Shown piece after piece: positions 1 to 8,128 of a stretch of 28,716 bases of DNA. Under the pieces are notes generated by a model, which saw only the letters and a list, made by a program, of their open reading frames with translations, did no database searches and was not told the DNA's origin. The stretch's first letter is position 1; every line of letters begins with the position of its first letter. The position numbers and the translations under genes were made by a program. The DNA is taken from assembly GCA_001557035.1 (NCBI GenBank), contig LSKJ01000044.1:1-28716 (forward strand), read 5' to 3'. This stretch comes from Rhodospirillaceae bacterium CCH5-H10 (lineage in GTDB: Bacteria > Pseudomonadota > Alphaproteobacteria > Reyranellales > Reyranellaceae).

Positions 1-105
1 GTGCCGCCGCCCTCGCGCACGGTCGGCTTCCTGCACGCCGCCGCCTGCCACCGCCAGATCGAGGCCGGGTTGTCGGTCTGGTCGCTGCCGCGGGCCGCGG
101 AATGA
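1..105 (+). CDS. C-terminal end of a peptide-type ABC transporter ATPase (partial)
   Basis: Only the last 34 codons are present. The frame is open from base 1 and ends with TGA at 103-105, which overlaps the ATG of the next gene (ATGA). The tail contains Ala-Cys-His-Arg, like the end of the oligopeptide/dipeptide ATPase C-terminal region, where a late Cys-His-x-Val or similar closes the protein; the next gene ends in the same way (ACHRV). The tight coupling to a DppF-like ATPase, then a DppB-like and a DppC-like permease, suggests that this is the DppD/OppD-type partner ATPase. The family call rests mainly on context because no Walker motif is in the window. Confidence 0.6.
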   Translation: MPPPSRTVGFLHAAACHRQIEAGLSVWSLPRAAE

Positions 106-1097
106 GCGCGCTGCTGCAGGCCACCGACCTCCGGCGCCACTACAACTGCTCGGGCGAAGGTTTCTTCGGACCGAAGTCCGTGCTGCGGGCAGTCGACGGC
201 GTGTCCCTCACGCTCGAACGGGGGCGCACGCTGGGCCTCGTGGGCGAGTCGGGTTGCGGCAAGTCGACGACCGGCAAGCTGGTGCTGGGGCTGGTGCCGC
301 CCACCGCCGGCACGGTGCGCTATCGCGGGCAGCCGATGCCTCCCGTCGGCACGCCGGCCTGGCGCGACCTGCGCCGCCATATCCAGATGGTCTACCAGGA
401 TCCGCTGGGCGCGCTCGACCGGCGGCTGCCGGTCGGAACGCAGATCGAGGAGCCGCTCGCCATCCACGAACAGGTCTCGCAAGCCGAGCGTCGCGACCGC
501 GCGCGGGCGGCGATGGACTCGGTCGGCCTGCAGCCGCACCAGTACGAACGCTATCCGCACGAACTGTCCGGCGGCCAGAGGCAGCGCGTCGTGCTGGCGC
601 GTGCCCTGATGACCGAGCCGGACCTGCTGGTCTGCGACGAGCCGGTCTCGGCGCTCGACGTTTCCATCCAGGCGCAGGTCGTGAACCTGCTGCTCGACCT
701 GCAGGAGCGGCTGGGCATCGCCTATCTGTTCATCAGCCACGACCTCAAGGTCGTGCGCCAGGTAAGCCACGACGTTGCGGTCATGTATCTCGGCCGCATC
801 GTCGAGCAGGGCGAGGCCGAGAGCCTGTTCGCCGCGCCCGCGCATCCCTATACGCGCGCGCTGGTGGCTGCGATCCCGACGGTGAATTTCGGCCGCGGCC
901 CGAAGCGCGAGCGTTTCCTGCTGCAGGGCGATCCGCCCAATCCGGTGAACGTCCCGCCGGGCTGCTCCTTCCACACGCGCTGCCCCTTCGCCACCGCGCA
1001 GTGTCGCGCCGAGGCGCCGACCCTGCAGCCGTTGTCCGGCGGCCGGATGGTCGCCTGCCACCGCGTGCACGAACCCGCCCTCGGGGTCGCCGCCTGA
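102..1097 (+). CDS. Peptide/nickel-type ABC transporter ATP-binding protein (DppF/OppF-like)
   Basis: This 331-residue ATPase powers import of oligopeptides or similar solutes from the cytoplasmic face of the inner membrane. All ABC motifs are visible: Walker A GESGCGKST (48-56), Q-loop Gln99 in VYQDP, signature LSGGQ (155-159), Walker B LLVCDE (175-180), D-loop SALD and switch His213. The C-terminal part carries the oligopeptide-transporter extension with GCSFHTRCP and a late ACHRV, characteristic of the OppD/OppF/DppF group. Its length is usual for DppF. The ATG overlaps the stop of the preceding ATPase and its own TGA overlaps the ATG of the permease gene, so the four genes are probably translationally coupled. 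The transported substrate cannot be named. Confidence 0.93.
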   Translation: MSALLQATDLRRHYNCSGEGFFGPKSVLRAVDGVSLTLERGRTLGLVGESGCGKSTTGKLVLGLVPPTAGTVRYRGQPMPPVGTPAWRDLRRHIQMVYQDPLGALDRRLPVGTQIEEPLAIHEQVSQAERRDRARAAMDSVGLQPHQYERYPHELSGGQRQRVVLARALMTEPDLLVCDEPVSALDVSIQAQVVNLLLDLQERLGIAYLFISHDLKVVRQVSHDVAVMYLGRIVEQGEAESLFAAPAHPYTRALVAAIPTVNFGRGPKRERFLLQGDPPNPVNVPPGCSFHTRCPFATAQCRAEAPTLQPLSGGRMVACHRVHEPALGVAA

Positions 1098-2026
1098 TGC
1101 TGACCTTCGCCATCTCGCGCCTGCTACGTGCGGGACTCACCATCCTGTTCGTGATGACCTTCGCCTTCGTGGTGTTGCGCCTCTCGGGCGACCCCGCGCT
1201 GACGATCATGTCGGTCGACGCGCCGCCCGAAGCCATCGCGGCCTTCCGCGAATCCTGGGGCCTCAACCAGCCGATCTGGGACCAGTATCTCGCCTATATC
1301 GGCCACGCACTCACCGGCGATTTCGGCAAGTCGATGCGCGACGGACGCCCTGCCATCGCGCTGGTGATGGAACGGGTGCCGGCGACGCTCGCCATCACCC
1401 TGCCGGCACTGGCGCTCAAGATCGGGCTGGGCATCCCCGCCGGCATCTATGCCGCGCTCCACCGCAACTCGATGGCCGACCGGCTGACCATGGCCGCCTC
1501 CGTCGCGGGCTTCACCATGCCGAGCTTCGTGCTCGCACTGCTGCTGGTCCTCGTCTTCGCGGTACAGCTCGGCTGGCTGCCGGCCAGCGGCAACAACGGC
1601 CTCGCTTCCGTCATCCTTCCGATCCTGACGCTCGGCATTGGCGGTGCCGCCATCATGGCGCGATTCACGCGCTCGGCGATGCTGGAAGTGTTGGGTCAGC
1701 CCTACATTCGCGCCGCCTCGGCCAAGGGCGTCACCTGGCACACCGTCGTGCGGCGCCACGCACTGCCCAACGCCGCGATCCCGACCGTCACGATCGTCGG
1801 CTTCATGGTGGGCAGCCTGGTGGCCGGCGCGGTGGTCGTCGAAAGCGTCTTCTCCTGGCCGGGCATCGGACGGCTGCTCGTGTCGGCGGTCGCCAATCGC
1901 GATCTCGCCGTCGTGCAGGCGATCCTGATGGTGATCGCGGCTTGGATGGTGATGGCCAATCTCGCTGTCGACCTCGCCTATGGCTGGCTCGATCCGCGCG
2001 TGCGCGGCACCGCCGCGGCGCACTGA
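1097..2026 (+). CDS. Peptide/nickel-type ABC transporter permease (DppB/OppB-like)
   Basis: This 309-residue inner-membrane permease begins with a hydrophobic segment at about 9-30 and has further segments at about 100-120, 140-160, 170-190, 230-250 and 275-295. The conserved cytoplasmic coupling loop lies at about 203-225 (IRAASAKGVTWHTVVRRHAL), the EAA-like motif that contacts the ATPases in BPD_transp_1 proteins. SWPGIGRLL near 253-261 is typical of the DppB branch. The ATG at 1097 is chosen because it overlaps the previous stop; a longer upstream reading of the same frame is only an out-of-frame shadow of the ATPase gene. It should form a heterodimer with the next gene product. Confidence 0.93.
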   Translation: MLTFAISRLLRAGLTILFVMTFAFVVLRLSGDPALTIMSVDAPPEAIAAFRESWGLNQPIWDQYLAYIGHALTGDFGKSMRDGRPAIALVMERVPATLAITLPALALKIGLGIPAGIYAALHRNSMADRLTMAASVAGFTMPSFVLALLLVLVFAVQLGWLPASGNNGLASVILPILTLGIGGAAIMARFTRSAMLEVLGQPYIRAASAKGVTWHTVVRRHALPNAAIPTVTIVGFMVGSLVAGAVVVESVFSWPGIGRLLVSAVANRDLAVVQAILMVIAAWMVMANLAVDLAYGWLDPRVRGTAAAH

Positions 2027-2028
2027 CC

Positions 2029-2898
2029 ATGGCCATCGCCGAACAACTTCAACCTCTCTCCGTCCGCCGCCGGCTTTTCGCCCTGCCGCTGGGCGTCACG
2101 CTGGCGCTCGCCTGGCTGGTGCTGATGATCGTGACGGCGCTGGGGGCGGACTTCCTGGTGCCCTATTCGATCACCGCGCTCGACCTCAAGGCGCGGCTGG
2201 CGCCGCCCGTCCTGATGGGCGGGACATGGGCCCATCTGCTGGGCACCGACGAACTCGGCCGCGACGTGCTCTCGCGCCTCATCATGTCGATCCGCATGAG
2301 CCTCCTGATCGCGCTGTTCGGCACCCTGATCGCCGCGACGCTCGGCACGGCGCTGGGCTTTCTCGCCGCGCATTTCCGCAAGGCCATCGAGCAGGTCGTG
2401 CTGATGGCCATCGATTTCCAGGCCAGCATGCCGTTCATGATCATTGCGCTGGCGGTGCTGGCCTTCCTCGGCAACAGCCTGCCGCTGTTCATCGCGTTGA
2501 TGGGCTTCCACTCCTGGGAACGCTATGCCCGCATCACCCGCGGCCTCACCCTGGCGGCCAACGAACAGGGCTACGCCGCCGCCATCCGCCAGCTCGGCGC
2601 CAGCCCGGCGCGCATCTACGGCCTTCACATCCTGCCCAACATCGCCTCGACGCTGATCGTGTCGATGACGCTCACCTTCCCCGAGATCATCCTGCTGGAA
2701 AGCGGCCTGTCGTTCCTCGGCCTCGGCGTGCAGCCACCGCTCGCCTCGCTCGGCAACATGGTGGGCTACGGCCGCGAATATATCAGCCATGCGCCGTGGA
2801 TCATGCTGGCACCGGCCGCCACCATCGTGATCACGACGCTGTCGATCAGCCTTCTGGGCGACTGGCTGCGCGACCGGCTCGATCCGACGCTGCGCTGA
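2029..2898 (+). CDS. Peptide/nickel-type ABC transporter permease (DppC/OppC-like)
   Basis: This 289-residue permease starts 2 bp after the DppB-like gene. The N-terminal transmembrane segment is at about 19-40 and is followed by the DppC hallmark HLLGTDELGRDVLSRL at about 69-84. The EAA-type loop is at about 183-205 (AIRQLGASPARIY), and LSFLGLGVQPP near 225 is the usual DppC/OppC motif. The start ATG at 2029 gives the standard length; the frame is open further upstream only as a shadow. This is the last gene of the operon: immediately after it lies a long inverted repeat that may end transcription. No binding-protein gene follows, so it must lie upstream of the window or elsewhere. Confidence 0.93.
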   Translation: MAIAEQLQPLSVRRRLFALPLGVTLALAWLVLMIVTALGADFLVPYSITALDLKARLAPPVLMGGTWAHLLGTDELGRDVLSRLIMSIRMSLLIALFGTLIAATLGTALGFLAAHFRKAIEQVVLMAIDFQASMPFMIIALAVLAFLGNSLPLFIALMGFHSWERYARITRGLTLAANEQGYAAAIRQLGASPARIYGLHILPNIASTLIVSMTLTFPEIILLESGLSFLGLGVQPPLASLGNMVGYGREYISHAPWIMLAPAATIVITTLSISLLGDWLRDRLDPTLR

Positions 2899-2916
2899 GT
2901 TCGCCCAAGCATGAAC

Positions 2917-3015
2917 AAGGATCCTTCGCTGCGCTCAGGATGACACGGTTGTTGGAACATGCGCGGTGCGTCGATTCCAAAACCGGTGTCATCCTGAGCG
3001 AAGCGAAGGATCCTT
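2917..3015. repeat. Inverted pair of REP-like palindromic units, locus 1
   Basis: The left arm at 2917-2950 and right arm at 2981-3015 are reverse complements apart from one mismatch and one single-base gap, separated by 30 bp. Each arm carries GGATCCTTCGC joined to GCTCAGGATGACA (or its complement), the same TCCTGAG...GAAGGA skeleton seen at two other loci here. It lies between convergent genes, and the right arm is translated as the end of the YdeI-like gene. A transcript through it could form a stem of about 34 bp, so it may also act as a bidirectional terminator or mRNA 3' stabiliser. Confidence 0.9.
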
Positions 3016-3612
3016 ATTCTTCGCGCCTTGCGGATAGATCGTCTCGCCGCGCTTCAGCATCTGGACGAAGGTCTCGATCTTCTTCTTCCGCCCCGCCTCG
3101 GTCTTCATGTTCTCGGTCCGGAACACGAGTGCGAAGCGATTCTGGGCGCTGAGACTGGCCAGCATCGCCTTCGCCCTGGGCTCGGCGTCGATGGCGGCCT
3201 GCAGGTCGTCAGGAATCGTCGAGCCCTTGGTCCGATAGGCGCGCTCCCAGCGCCCGTCCTTCTTCGCGGCCTCCACCTGGCTCAGCCCGTGTACCGTCAT
3301 CCGCCCTTCCCCAATCAACCGGGCGACGTTGTCGACGTTGATCTGGCTCCAGACGCTCTTGCGGCCGCGCGGCGTGTAGCGCTGCAGGAAGCTCTTCTCG
3401 TCGAAGCCCTTGCGGATGCCGTCGATCCAGCCCCAGCACAGCACGACGTCGATCGCCTCCTTCGGCGTGATCGACTTCAGGCCCGAGCCGACCTTGTGGA
3501 TCTTGATCCAGACTTCGCTTTCCGTGTCGTGATGCCTGCCGAGCCACTTGTAGAAGCTGGCTTCCGTGGGGAACTCGCGAACCTTGTCCGGATCGACCGT
3601 GACCGGGGCCAT
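2989..3612 (-). CDS. YdeI/OmdA-type family protein
   Basis: This 207-residue cytosolic protein resembles the YdeI/OmdA (OmpD-associated, 'bacteriocin protection') family, whose biochemical role is not settled. Visible family features are FPTEASFYKWL near the N-terminus, VLCWGWIDG (57-65), FLQRYTPRGRKSVWSQIN (75-92) and a basic C-terminal helix. The ATG at 3612 shares one base with the TGA of the enolase-superfamily gene upstream (TGATG), indicating translational coupling. The last residues, KDPSLRSG, and the TGA come from the right arm of a palindromic repeat, so the native C-terminus has probably been replaced or extended by repeat DNA. The family call is good; the function is unknown. Confidence 0.85.
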   Translation of the reverse strand: MAPVTVDPDKVREFPTEASFYKWLGRHHDTESEVWIKIHKVGSGLKSITPKEAIDVVLCWGWIDGIRKGFDEKSFLQRYTPRGRKSVWSQINVDNVARLIGEGRMTVHGLSQVEAAKKDGRWERAYRTKGSTIPDDLQAAIDAEPRAKAMLASLSAQNRFALVFRTENMKTEAGRKKKIETFVQMLKRGETIYPQGAKNKDPSLRSG

Positions 3613-4748
3613 CAGCACACGCGGTAGCGTTCGACGGCATCCCGGTCGAGCTCGATGCCGAGGCCCGGCCCTTCGGGCAGCAGGATGTGCCCGTCCTTGA
3701 GCGTGAGCGGAGTCTTCAGCAGCTTGGTGCGCAGCTCGTTGTCGCTCATGTCGTATTCCAGCATCGCGGGATGCGGCGGATGGTCGGTGTGCGGCGTCGC
3801 CGGCAGCGCAGCAAGGAAGTGACAGGCCGTCGCAAGGCCCACCGCGCCACCCCAGACATGCGGCGCCACCCTCAGGTTCTGCGCATGCGCCAGCGCCACG
3901 ATGCGCTTGGCCTCGGTGATGCCGCCGACACCGGGGATCGAGGGCTGCACGATGTCGATACAGCGCCCGTCGATCAGCGTGCGGAAGTCGCGGACCGTGT
4001 GATGCGCCTCGCCGGCCGCCAGGGCGATCGGCGAGCGCAGCTTGAGTTCGGCATAGCCGCGGAAGTCGCCCGGCGGCAACGGCTCCTCGATCCAGTGGAT
4101 GCCGAACGGCTCGATGGCGCGTGCGCATTCCAGCGCGACGTCGGCGGTGTAGGCGCCGTTGATGTCGACCAGCAGCAGCTTGTCGGGGCCCAGCGCCGCG
4201 CGCGCGAGCTTCACGCGCTCGACGTCGCTCCTGATGCCGCGTCCGATCTTGATCTTGGCGCCGGCATAGGGATGGCTCGCGGCCTCCGCCATCATGTGTT
4301 CGAGCTGGCGGTCGGGGTCGTCCGAGAAGAACCCCGTCGAGGCATAGGCCGGGAAGCGTGTCGCGCCGCAGCCGCCGATCAGGTCGCAGACGCGCACGCC
4401 GAAGCCGCGCGCGATGGCATCCCACAGCGCCACGTTGATGGCGGCCAGACAGGAGGTGAGCTGGTTGCCGACGCCCAGATGATAGATCGCGTTGCGCACA
4501 CGGGCCTCGACATGATCGAAATCGAAGATGCTGCGGCCCAGGAACATCGGCTCGAGCATGCAGAAATACTCCCGCGTGACCAGCGGGTTGCCGAAGGCCT
4601 CGCCGATCCCTGTCACGCCGTGGTCGGTCTCGACCTCGACCAGACCGCCCTGGCGCCGGAAGCCGCCGCCGCGCGACATGCCGTAGGCTTTTTCCGGCGC
4701 GAAGGCATATTCGAGTCCGATGAACGAAAGACGCCGGATCGTCGGCAT
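3612..4748 (-). CDS. Mandelate racemase/muconate lactonizing enzyme family protein (mandelate racemase-like subgroup)
   Basis: This 378-residue enolase-superfamily enzyme has an N-terminal capping domain (about 1-125) and a TIM-barrel domain. Such enzymes abstract the proton alpha to a carboxylate, commonly in sugar-acid dehydration, racemisation or cycloisomerisation. The KxK general base is Lys165/Lys167 (AKIKIG), the Mg2+ ligands are Asp195 (VDINGAY), Glu221 (WIEEPL) and Glu247 (AAGEA), and His297 (APHVWGG) is the second acid/base; the AGE ligand and His place it in the mandelate racemase group. The position that normally holds the Asp paired with that His (QPD) is Ser270 (VQPSIPGVGG). The ATG at 4748 faces the divergent reductase gene 60 bp away. 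Acid-sugar dehydratase is a plausible role, but the substrate is not readable. Confidence 0.88.
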   Translation of the reverse strand: MPTIRRLSFIGLEYAFAPEKAYGMSRGGGFRRQGGLVEVETDHGVTGIGEAFGNPLVTREYFCMLEPMFLGRSIFDFDHVEARVRNAIYHLGVGNQLTSCLAAINVALWDAIARGFGVRVCDLIGGCGATRFPAYASTGFFSDDPDRQLEHMMAEAASHPYAGAKIKIGRGIRSDVERVKLARAALGPDKLLLVDINGAYTADVALECARAIEPFGIHWIEEPLPPGDFRGYAELKLRSPIALAAGEAHHTVRDFRTLIDGRCIDIVQPSIPGVGGITEAKRIVALAHAQNLRVAPHVWGGAVGLATACHFLAALPATPHTDHPPHPAMLEYDMSDNELRTKLLKTPLTLKDGHILLPEGPGLGIELDRDAVERYRVC

Positions 4749-4808
4749 GGCAGCTCCTGCAAATCCCGGGCTATGGTGGGGTCCAAAGGCAATCGGAGGC
4801 AACCGCTC
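4749..4808. promoter_or_regulatory. Divergent intergenic region
   Basis: These 60 bp separate the start codons of the enolase-superfamily gene (minus) and the reductase gene (plus), so both promoters and any shared operator must lie here or inside the genes. A GGAG Shine-Dalgarno-like sequence is at about 4795-4798, before the plus-strand ATG. I see no confident -10/-35 pair. Confidence 0.4.
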
Positions 4809-5822
4809 ATGACCATCCCCAAAACGCATCGCCGCGTCGTTCTCGTGCGCCGCCCGCCGGGCGAGCCGGCCGAATCCGATTTCCGCGTCGAGGAAGTGCC
4901 GGTTCCCGCGCCGCGTCACGGCGAGGTGCTGGTGAAGGTCCACTATCTCTCGCTCGATCCCTACCAGCGCGGCCGCATGCGCGACGCCGCCTCCTATGCC
5001 GCCGCCGTCGGCCTCGGTGAGGTGATGACCGGCGGCACGGTCGGCGAGGTCGTGGCCTCGCAGCACGATGGCTTCAAGGTCGGCGACATCGTCGAGGACC
5101 GGCTCGGCTGGCAGGAATATGCGATCGGCGGCGGCCCGGCGCTGCGCAAGGTCGATCCCTCACTGGCGCCGATCTCGACCGCCAACGGCGTGCTGGGCAT
5201 GCCCGGCATGACCGCCTATTTCGGCCTGCTGCAGGTCGGCCAGCCCAAGCCCGGCGAGACGGTCGTGGTGTCGGCAGCCTCAGGCGCGGTCGGCCAGGTG
5301 GTGGGCCAGATCGCGAAGATCATGGGCTGCCGCACGGTCGGCATCGCCGGTGGCGCCAAGAAGTGCGCCTTCGTGAAGGACGAACTCGGCTTCGATGCCT
5401 GCATCGACTACAAGGCCGAGAAGGACCTCGACGCCGCGCTGCGCGCTGCCTGCCCCAACGGGCCCGACGTCTATTTCGACAATGTCGGTGGCGAGATCAC
5501 CGATGCCGTCCTGCGCAACATCAATTTCTTCGGCCGCGTCGCGCTGTGCGGCTCGATCTCGCAGTACAACGCGACCGGCGCCTCGATGGGGCCTCGCCTG
5601 CTCGGCACCTTCGTCGGCAAGCGCGTGATGGCGCGCGGCTTCATCGTCACCGACTTCGCGCAGCATTACGGCCCGGCCATGCGCCAGATGGGCGAATGGA
5701 TCCGCGACGGCAGGCTCAAGTACCGCGAGGACATCGTCGAGGGCATCGACAAGGCGCCGCGCGCCTTCATCGGCCTGCTGCGCGGCGAGAACTTCGGCAA
5801 GATGCTGGTGAAGCTCGCATGA
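4809..5822 (+). CDS. NADP-dependent medium-chain oxidoreductase (CurA/YncB, leukotriene B4 12-hydroxydehydrogenase-like)
   Basis: This 337-residue zinc-independent MDR protein probably reduces the carbon-carbon double bond of enones with NADPH. The GroES-like N-terminal domain has LSLDPYQRGRM (47-57), the motif typical of the prostaglandin reductase/CurA branch. The Rossmann domain has VVVSAASGAVG (152-162) in place of the zinc-ADH pattern, and the barrel ends with GKMLVKLA. No zinc-ligand cysteines are present in the expected places. The ATG at 4809 follows a good Shine-Dalgarno sequence and gives the standard length. The TGA overlaps the ATG of the CoA-transferase (ATGA), tying the two in one operon and suggesting that they act on one pathway. 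Confidence 0.9.
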   Translation: MTIPKTHRRVVLVRRPPGEPAESDFRVEEVPVPAPRHGEVLVKVHYLSLDPYQRGRMRDAASYAAAVGLGEVMTGGTVGEVVASQHDGFKVGDIVEDRLGWQEYAIGGGPALRKVDPSLAPISTANGVLGMPGMTAYFGLLQVGQPKPGETVVVSAASGAVGQVVGQIAKIMGCRTVGIAGGAKKCAFVKDELGFDACIDYKAEKDLDAALRAACPNGPDVYFDNVGGEITDAVLRNINFFGRVALCGSISQYNATGASMGPRLLGTFVGKRVMARGFIVTDFAQHYGPAMRQMGEWIRDGRLKYREDIVEGIDKAPRAFIGLLRGENFGKMLVKLA

Positions 5823-7006
5823 GCTACGACGCGCCCTTCGCCGGACTCAAGGTCGTCGACCTGAGCCAGGGCATCGCCGGGCCCTATTGCGCCATGCTGC
5901 TGGCCCAGCATGGCGCCGAGGTCATCAAGGTCGAGGGAATCGGCGAAGGCGACTGGGCGCGCACGCTCGGCGTCCATTACGAAAGCCACAGCGCCTTCTC
6001 GATCATCGGCAACATGGGCAAGCGCAGCCTGTCGGTCGACCTCAAGAGCGAGGCCGGCAAGGAGATCGTCTGGCGCCTGCTTCAAGAGGCCGACATCTTC
6101 CTCGAAGGGTTCCGGCCCGGCGCCATCAAGCGTTTGGGCTTCGACTATGCGGCGGTGTCGGCCCGCGTGCCGCGCATCCTCTATGTCTCGATCTCGGGCT
6201 TCGGCCAGACCGGCCCGCTCTCCGAGCGGCCGGCGATGGATCCGGTGCTGCAGGCCTATACCGGCATGATGGCGGAGAATCGCGGCGAGGACGGAATCCC
6301 CCATCGCGTGCCGGTGATCGTGGTCGACATGTCGACCGCGCTCTACGCCTTCCAGGCCGTGAGTGCGGCGCTCTACGCGCGGCGTGACGAGACGAAGGGG
6401 CGATACATCGACGTCAGCCTGATGCAATCGGCGACGGCGCTGCAGTCGATCCGGCTGATGGCCTGCCATCTCGAGGGCGGTACGATGAAGCCCGGCGGCG
6501 TTCCCGGCGGCGTGTTCCGGACGGCCGACGGCTGGATGTCGATCCTCGCCCTCAAGGACGCCGACTGGCAGAGCCTCTGCGCGCTGATGGGGATGCCTGC
6601 GCTGGCGCACGAGGAGCGCTTCGCCACGCCGGCGGCACGTCTCGCCAACGAGGCGGCGCTCTATGCCATCGTGCGGCCAATGATCGAGGCGAAGCCCTCC
6701 GCGCACTGGAGCGAGAAGCTCACGGAGGCGAAGCTGATGCACGAGCGGCTGAACAGCTACGCCGACTTCCTGGAACAGCCGCACGTCAAGGAAACCGGCC
6801 TGATCCACTGGCTCGAGCAGGCCGGTGTCCCGCAGAAGGTGCCGGTGCCCGCCCTACCTGGCATGTTGCCACCGACACCCGGCACCTCCCGCGCCGAAGC
6901 CCCCGTGACCGGCCAGCACAGCCGCGAGATCCTGGGCGAACACGGCTACTCGGAAAGCGAGATCGAGAAGATGATCGCCAACGGCACCATCGCGACGGTG
7001 AGGTAG
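5819..7006 (+). CDS. CaiB/BaiF family (class III) CoA-transferase
   Basis: This 395-residue enzyme moves CoA between carboxylates through a mixed anhydride on an Asp. The family start is clear (GLKVVDLSQGIAGPYCAMLL, 9-28, then GAEVIKVE, 32-39), as are the GKRSLSVDLK segment (68-77) and the catalytic Asp141 in RPAMDPVLQAYTGMM. The C-terminal part has GMLPPTPGTSRAEAP, the usual substrate-side segment before GQHSREIL. Length matches the family. It is coupled by ATGA to the upstream reductase and followed 3 bp later by the PRISE-like reductase. It would activate the imported acid or swap CoA with a product acid; formate, succinate or another donor cannot be chosen from sequence alone. Confidence 0.93.
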   Translation: MSYDAPFAGLKVVDLSQGIAGPYCAMLLAQHGAEVIKVEGIGEGDWARTLGVHYESHSAFSIIGNMGKRSLSVDLKSEAGKEIVWRLLQEADIFLEGFRPGAIKRLGFDYAAVSARVPRILYVSISGFGQTGPLSERPAMDPVLQAYTGMMAENRGEDGIPHRVPVIVVDMSTALYAFQAVSAALYARRDETKGRYIDVSLMQSATALQSIRLMACHLEGGTMKPGGVPGGVFRTADGWMSILALKDADWQSLCALMGMPALAHEERFATPAARLANEAALYAIVRPMIEAKPSAHWSEKLTEAKLMHERLNSYADFLEQPHVKETGLIHWLEQAGVPQKVPVPALPGMLPPTPGTSRAEAPVTGQHSREILGEHGYSESEIEKMIANGTIATVR

Positions 7007-7009
7007 GAC

Positions 7010-8071
7010 ATGCAGAAGAAAGCCGTCGTGGTCGGCGCGCTCGGCGTCATCGGCCGCTACATCGTCGAGCGCCTGGTGGCGGAGGGCGACTGGCAGGTGA
7101 TCGGCCTGTCCCGCCGGCCGGAGAAGAACGGGCCGCGCTATCGCCACATCTCCGTCGATCTGCTCGACCTCGACGACGTGGCGGCCAAGCTCGGGGAGTT
7201 GCGCGACGTCACACACGTCTTCTACGCCGCCTTCCAGGCCGGCACCGGCAACGCGGCGGGCTATGCCTCGGTGATCGCGCCCAATCGCGACATGCTGGTG
7301 AACTCCGTCACCGCCATCGCCAAGGCGTCCAGGAAGCTGCAGCGCGTCGTGCTGGTCACCGGCACCAAGTATTACGGCACGCATCTCGGCCCGATGAAGA
7401 CGCCGATGCGCGAGACCGATCCGCGCCACATGCCGCCGGACTTCTATTTCGACCAGATCGACTGGCTGACGGCATTCCAGCGCGGCAAGGCGTGGAGCTG
7501 GACCGAGCTCAGGCCCCAGACCCTGTGCGGCTTCGCGCCGGGCACGGCGATGAGCATCATGCCGGCCATCGCCGTCTATGCCGCGATCTCCCGGGAACTC
7601 GGCCTGCCGCTGCGCTTCCCCGGCAAGCCGGGCGCCTACGGCACCATCTATCAGGTGACCGAGTCCTCGCACTTCGCGAGTGCAGCCCTGTGGGCCGCCA
7701 CCGAGAGGCGCGCCGCCAACCAGGCCTACAACATCACCAACGGCGACTATTTCCGCTGGCGCAACGTCTGGCCCCGCATCGCGCAGGTCTTCGACATGAA
7801 GGTGGGCGAACTGCAGACCATCAGCCTGACCCAGCAGATGGCCGACAAGGCCGAAATGTGGGCGGAGATGACGAAGAAGTACCGGCTGAAGAAGTTCGAC
7901 TTCGGCCAGCTCGTCGCCTGGCCCTTCGCCGACTATGTGTTCGGCTCGGACTGGGACGTGATGTCGGACGTCACCAAGAGCCGCCAGCACGGTTTCCACG
8001 AGGTGGTGGACAGCGAAGCCATGTTCGAGCGCCTGCTGACCCGCTTCCGCAAGGAGCGAATCGTGCCCTAG
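7010..8071 (+). CDS. SDR-superfamily NAD(P)H reductase, PRISE-like (progesterone 5beta-reductase/iridoid synthase-like)
   Basis: This 353-residue extended SDR has the nucleotide motif GALGVIG (9-15), an NADPH-preferring SRR stretch (34-36), and the non-canonical active site of the PRISE family: Lys120 in VTGTKYYGTHLGP and Tyr146 in PPDFYFDQID, instead of a standard YxxxK. WSWTELRPQTLCGF and YNITNGDYFRW also match that family. Characterised PRISE proteins (plant progesterone 5beta-reductase and iridoid synthase) reduce 1,4-enones or enals. It begins 3 bp after the CoA-transferase stop and is probably the last gene of that sub-operon. A simple NAD-dependent epimerase is the alternative, but the motif set favours PRISE. 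Confidence 0.82.
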   Translation: MQKKAVVVGALGVIGRYIVERLVAEGDWQVIGLSRRPEKNGPRYRHISVDLLDLDDVAAKLGELRDVTHVFYAAFQAGTGNAAGYASVIAPNRDMLVNSVTAIAKASRKLQRVVLVTGTKYYGTHLGPMKTPMRETDPRHMPPDFYFDQIDWLTAFQRGKAWSWTELRPQTLCGFAPGTAMSIMPAIAVYAAISRELGLPLRFPGKPGAYGTIYQVTESSHFASAALWAATERRAANQAYNITNGDYFRWRNVWPRIAQVFDMKVGELQTISLTQQMADKAEMWAEMTKKYRLKKFDFGQLVAWPFADYVFGSDWDVMSDVTKSRQHGFHEVVDSEAMFERLLTRFRKERIVP

Positions 8072-8101
8072 CGGGCGATCCGCCTGCATACTACAAGGAG
8101 A

Positions 8102-8128
8102 CATGGCCCGGACATTGCTCGGGCCATG
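8102..8128 (+). promoter_or_regulatory. Perfect 9-bp inverted repeat in front of the TRAP genes
   Basis: CATGGCCCG at 8102-8110 is the exact reverse complement of CGGGCCATG at 8120-8128, with a 9-nt loop that can add a G-U pair. It directly follows AAGGAG at 8095-8100 and contains two ATG triplets (8103 and 8126) in its stem. As RNA it could hide translation starts; as DNA it could be an operator for a dimeric regulator. It is visible directly; its function is inferred. Confidence 0.55.
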
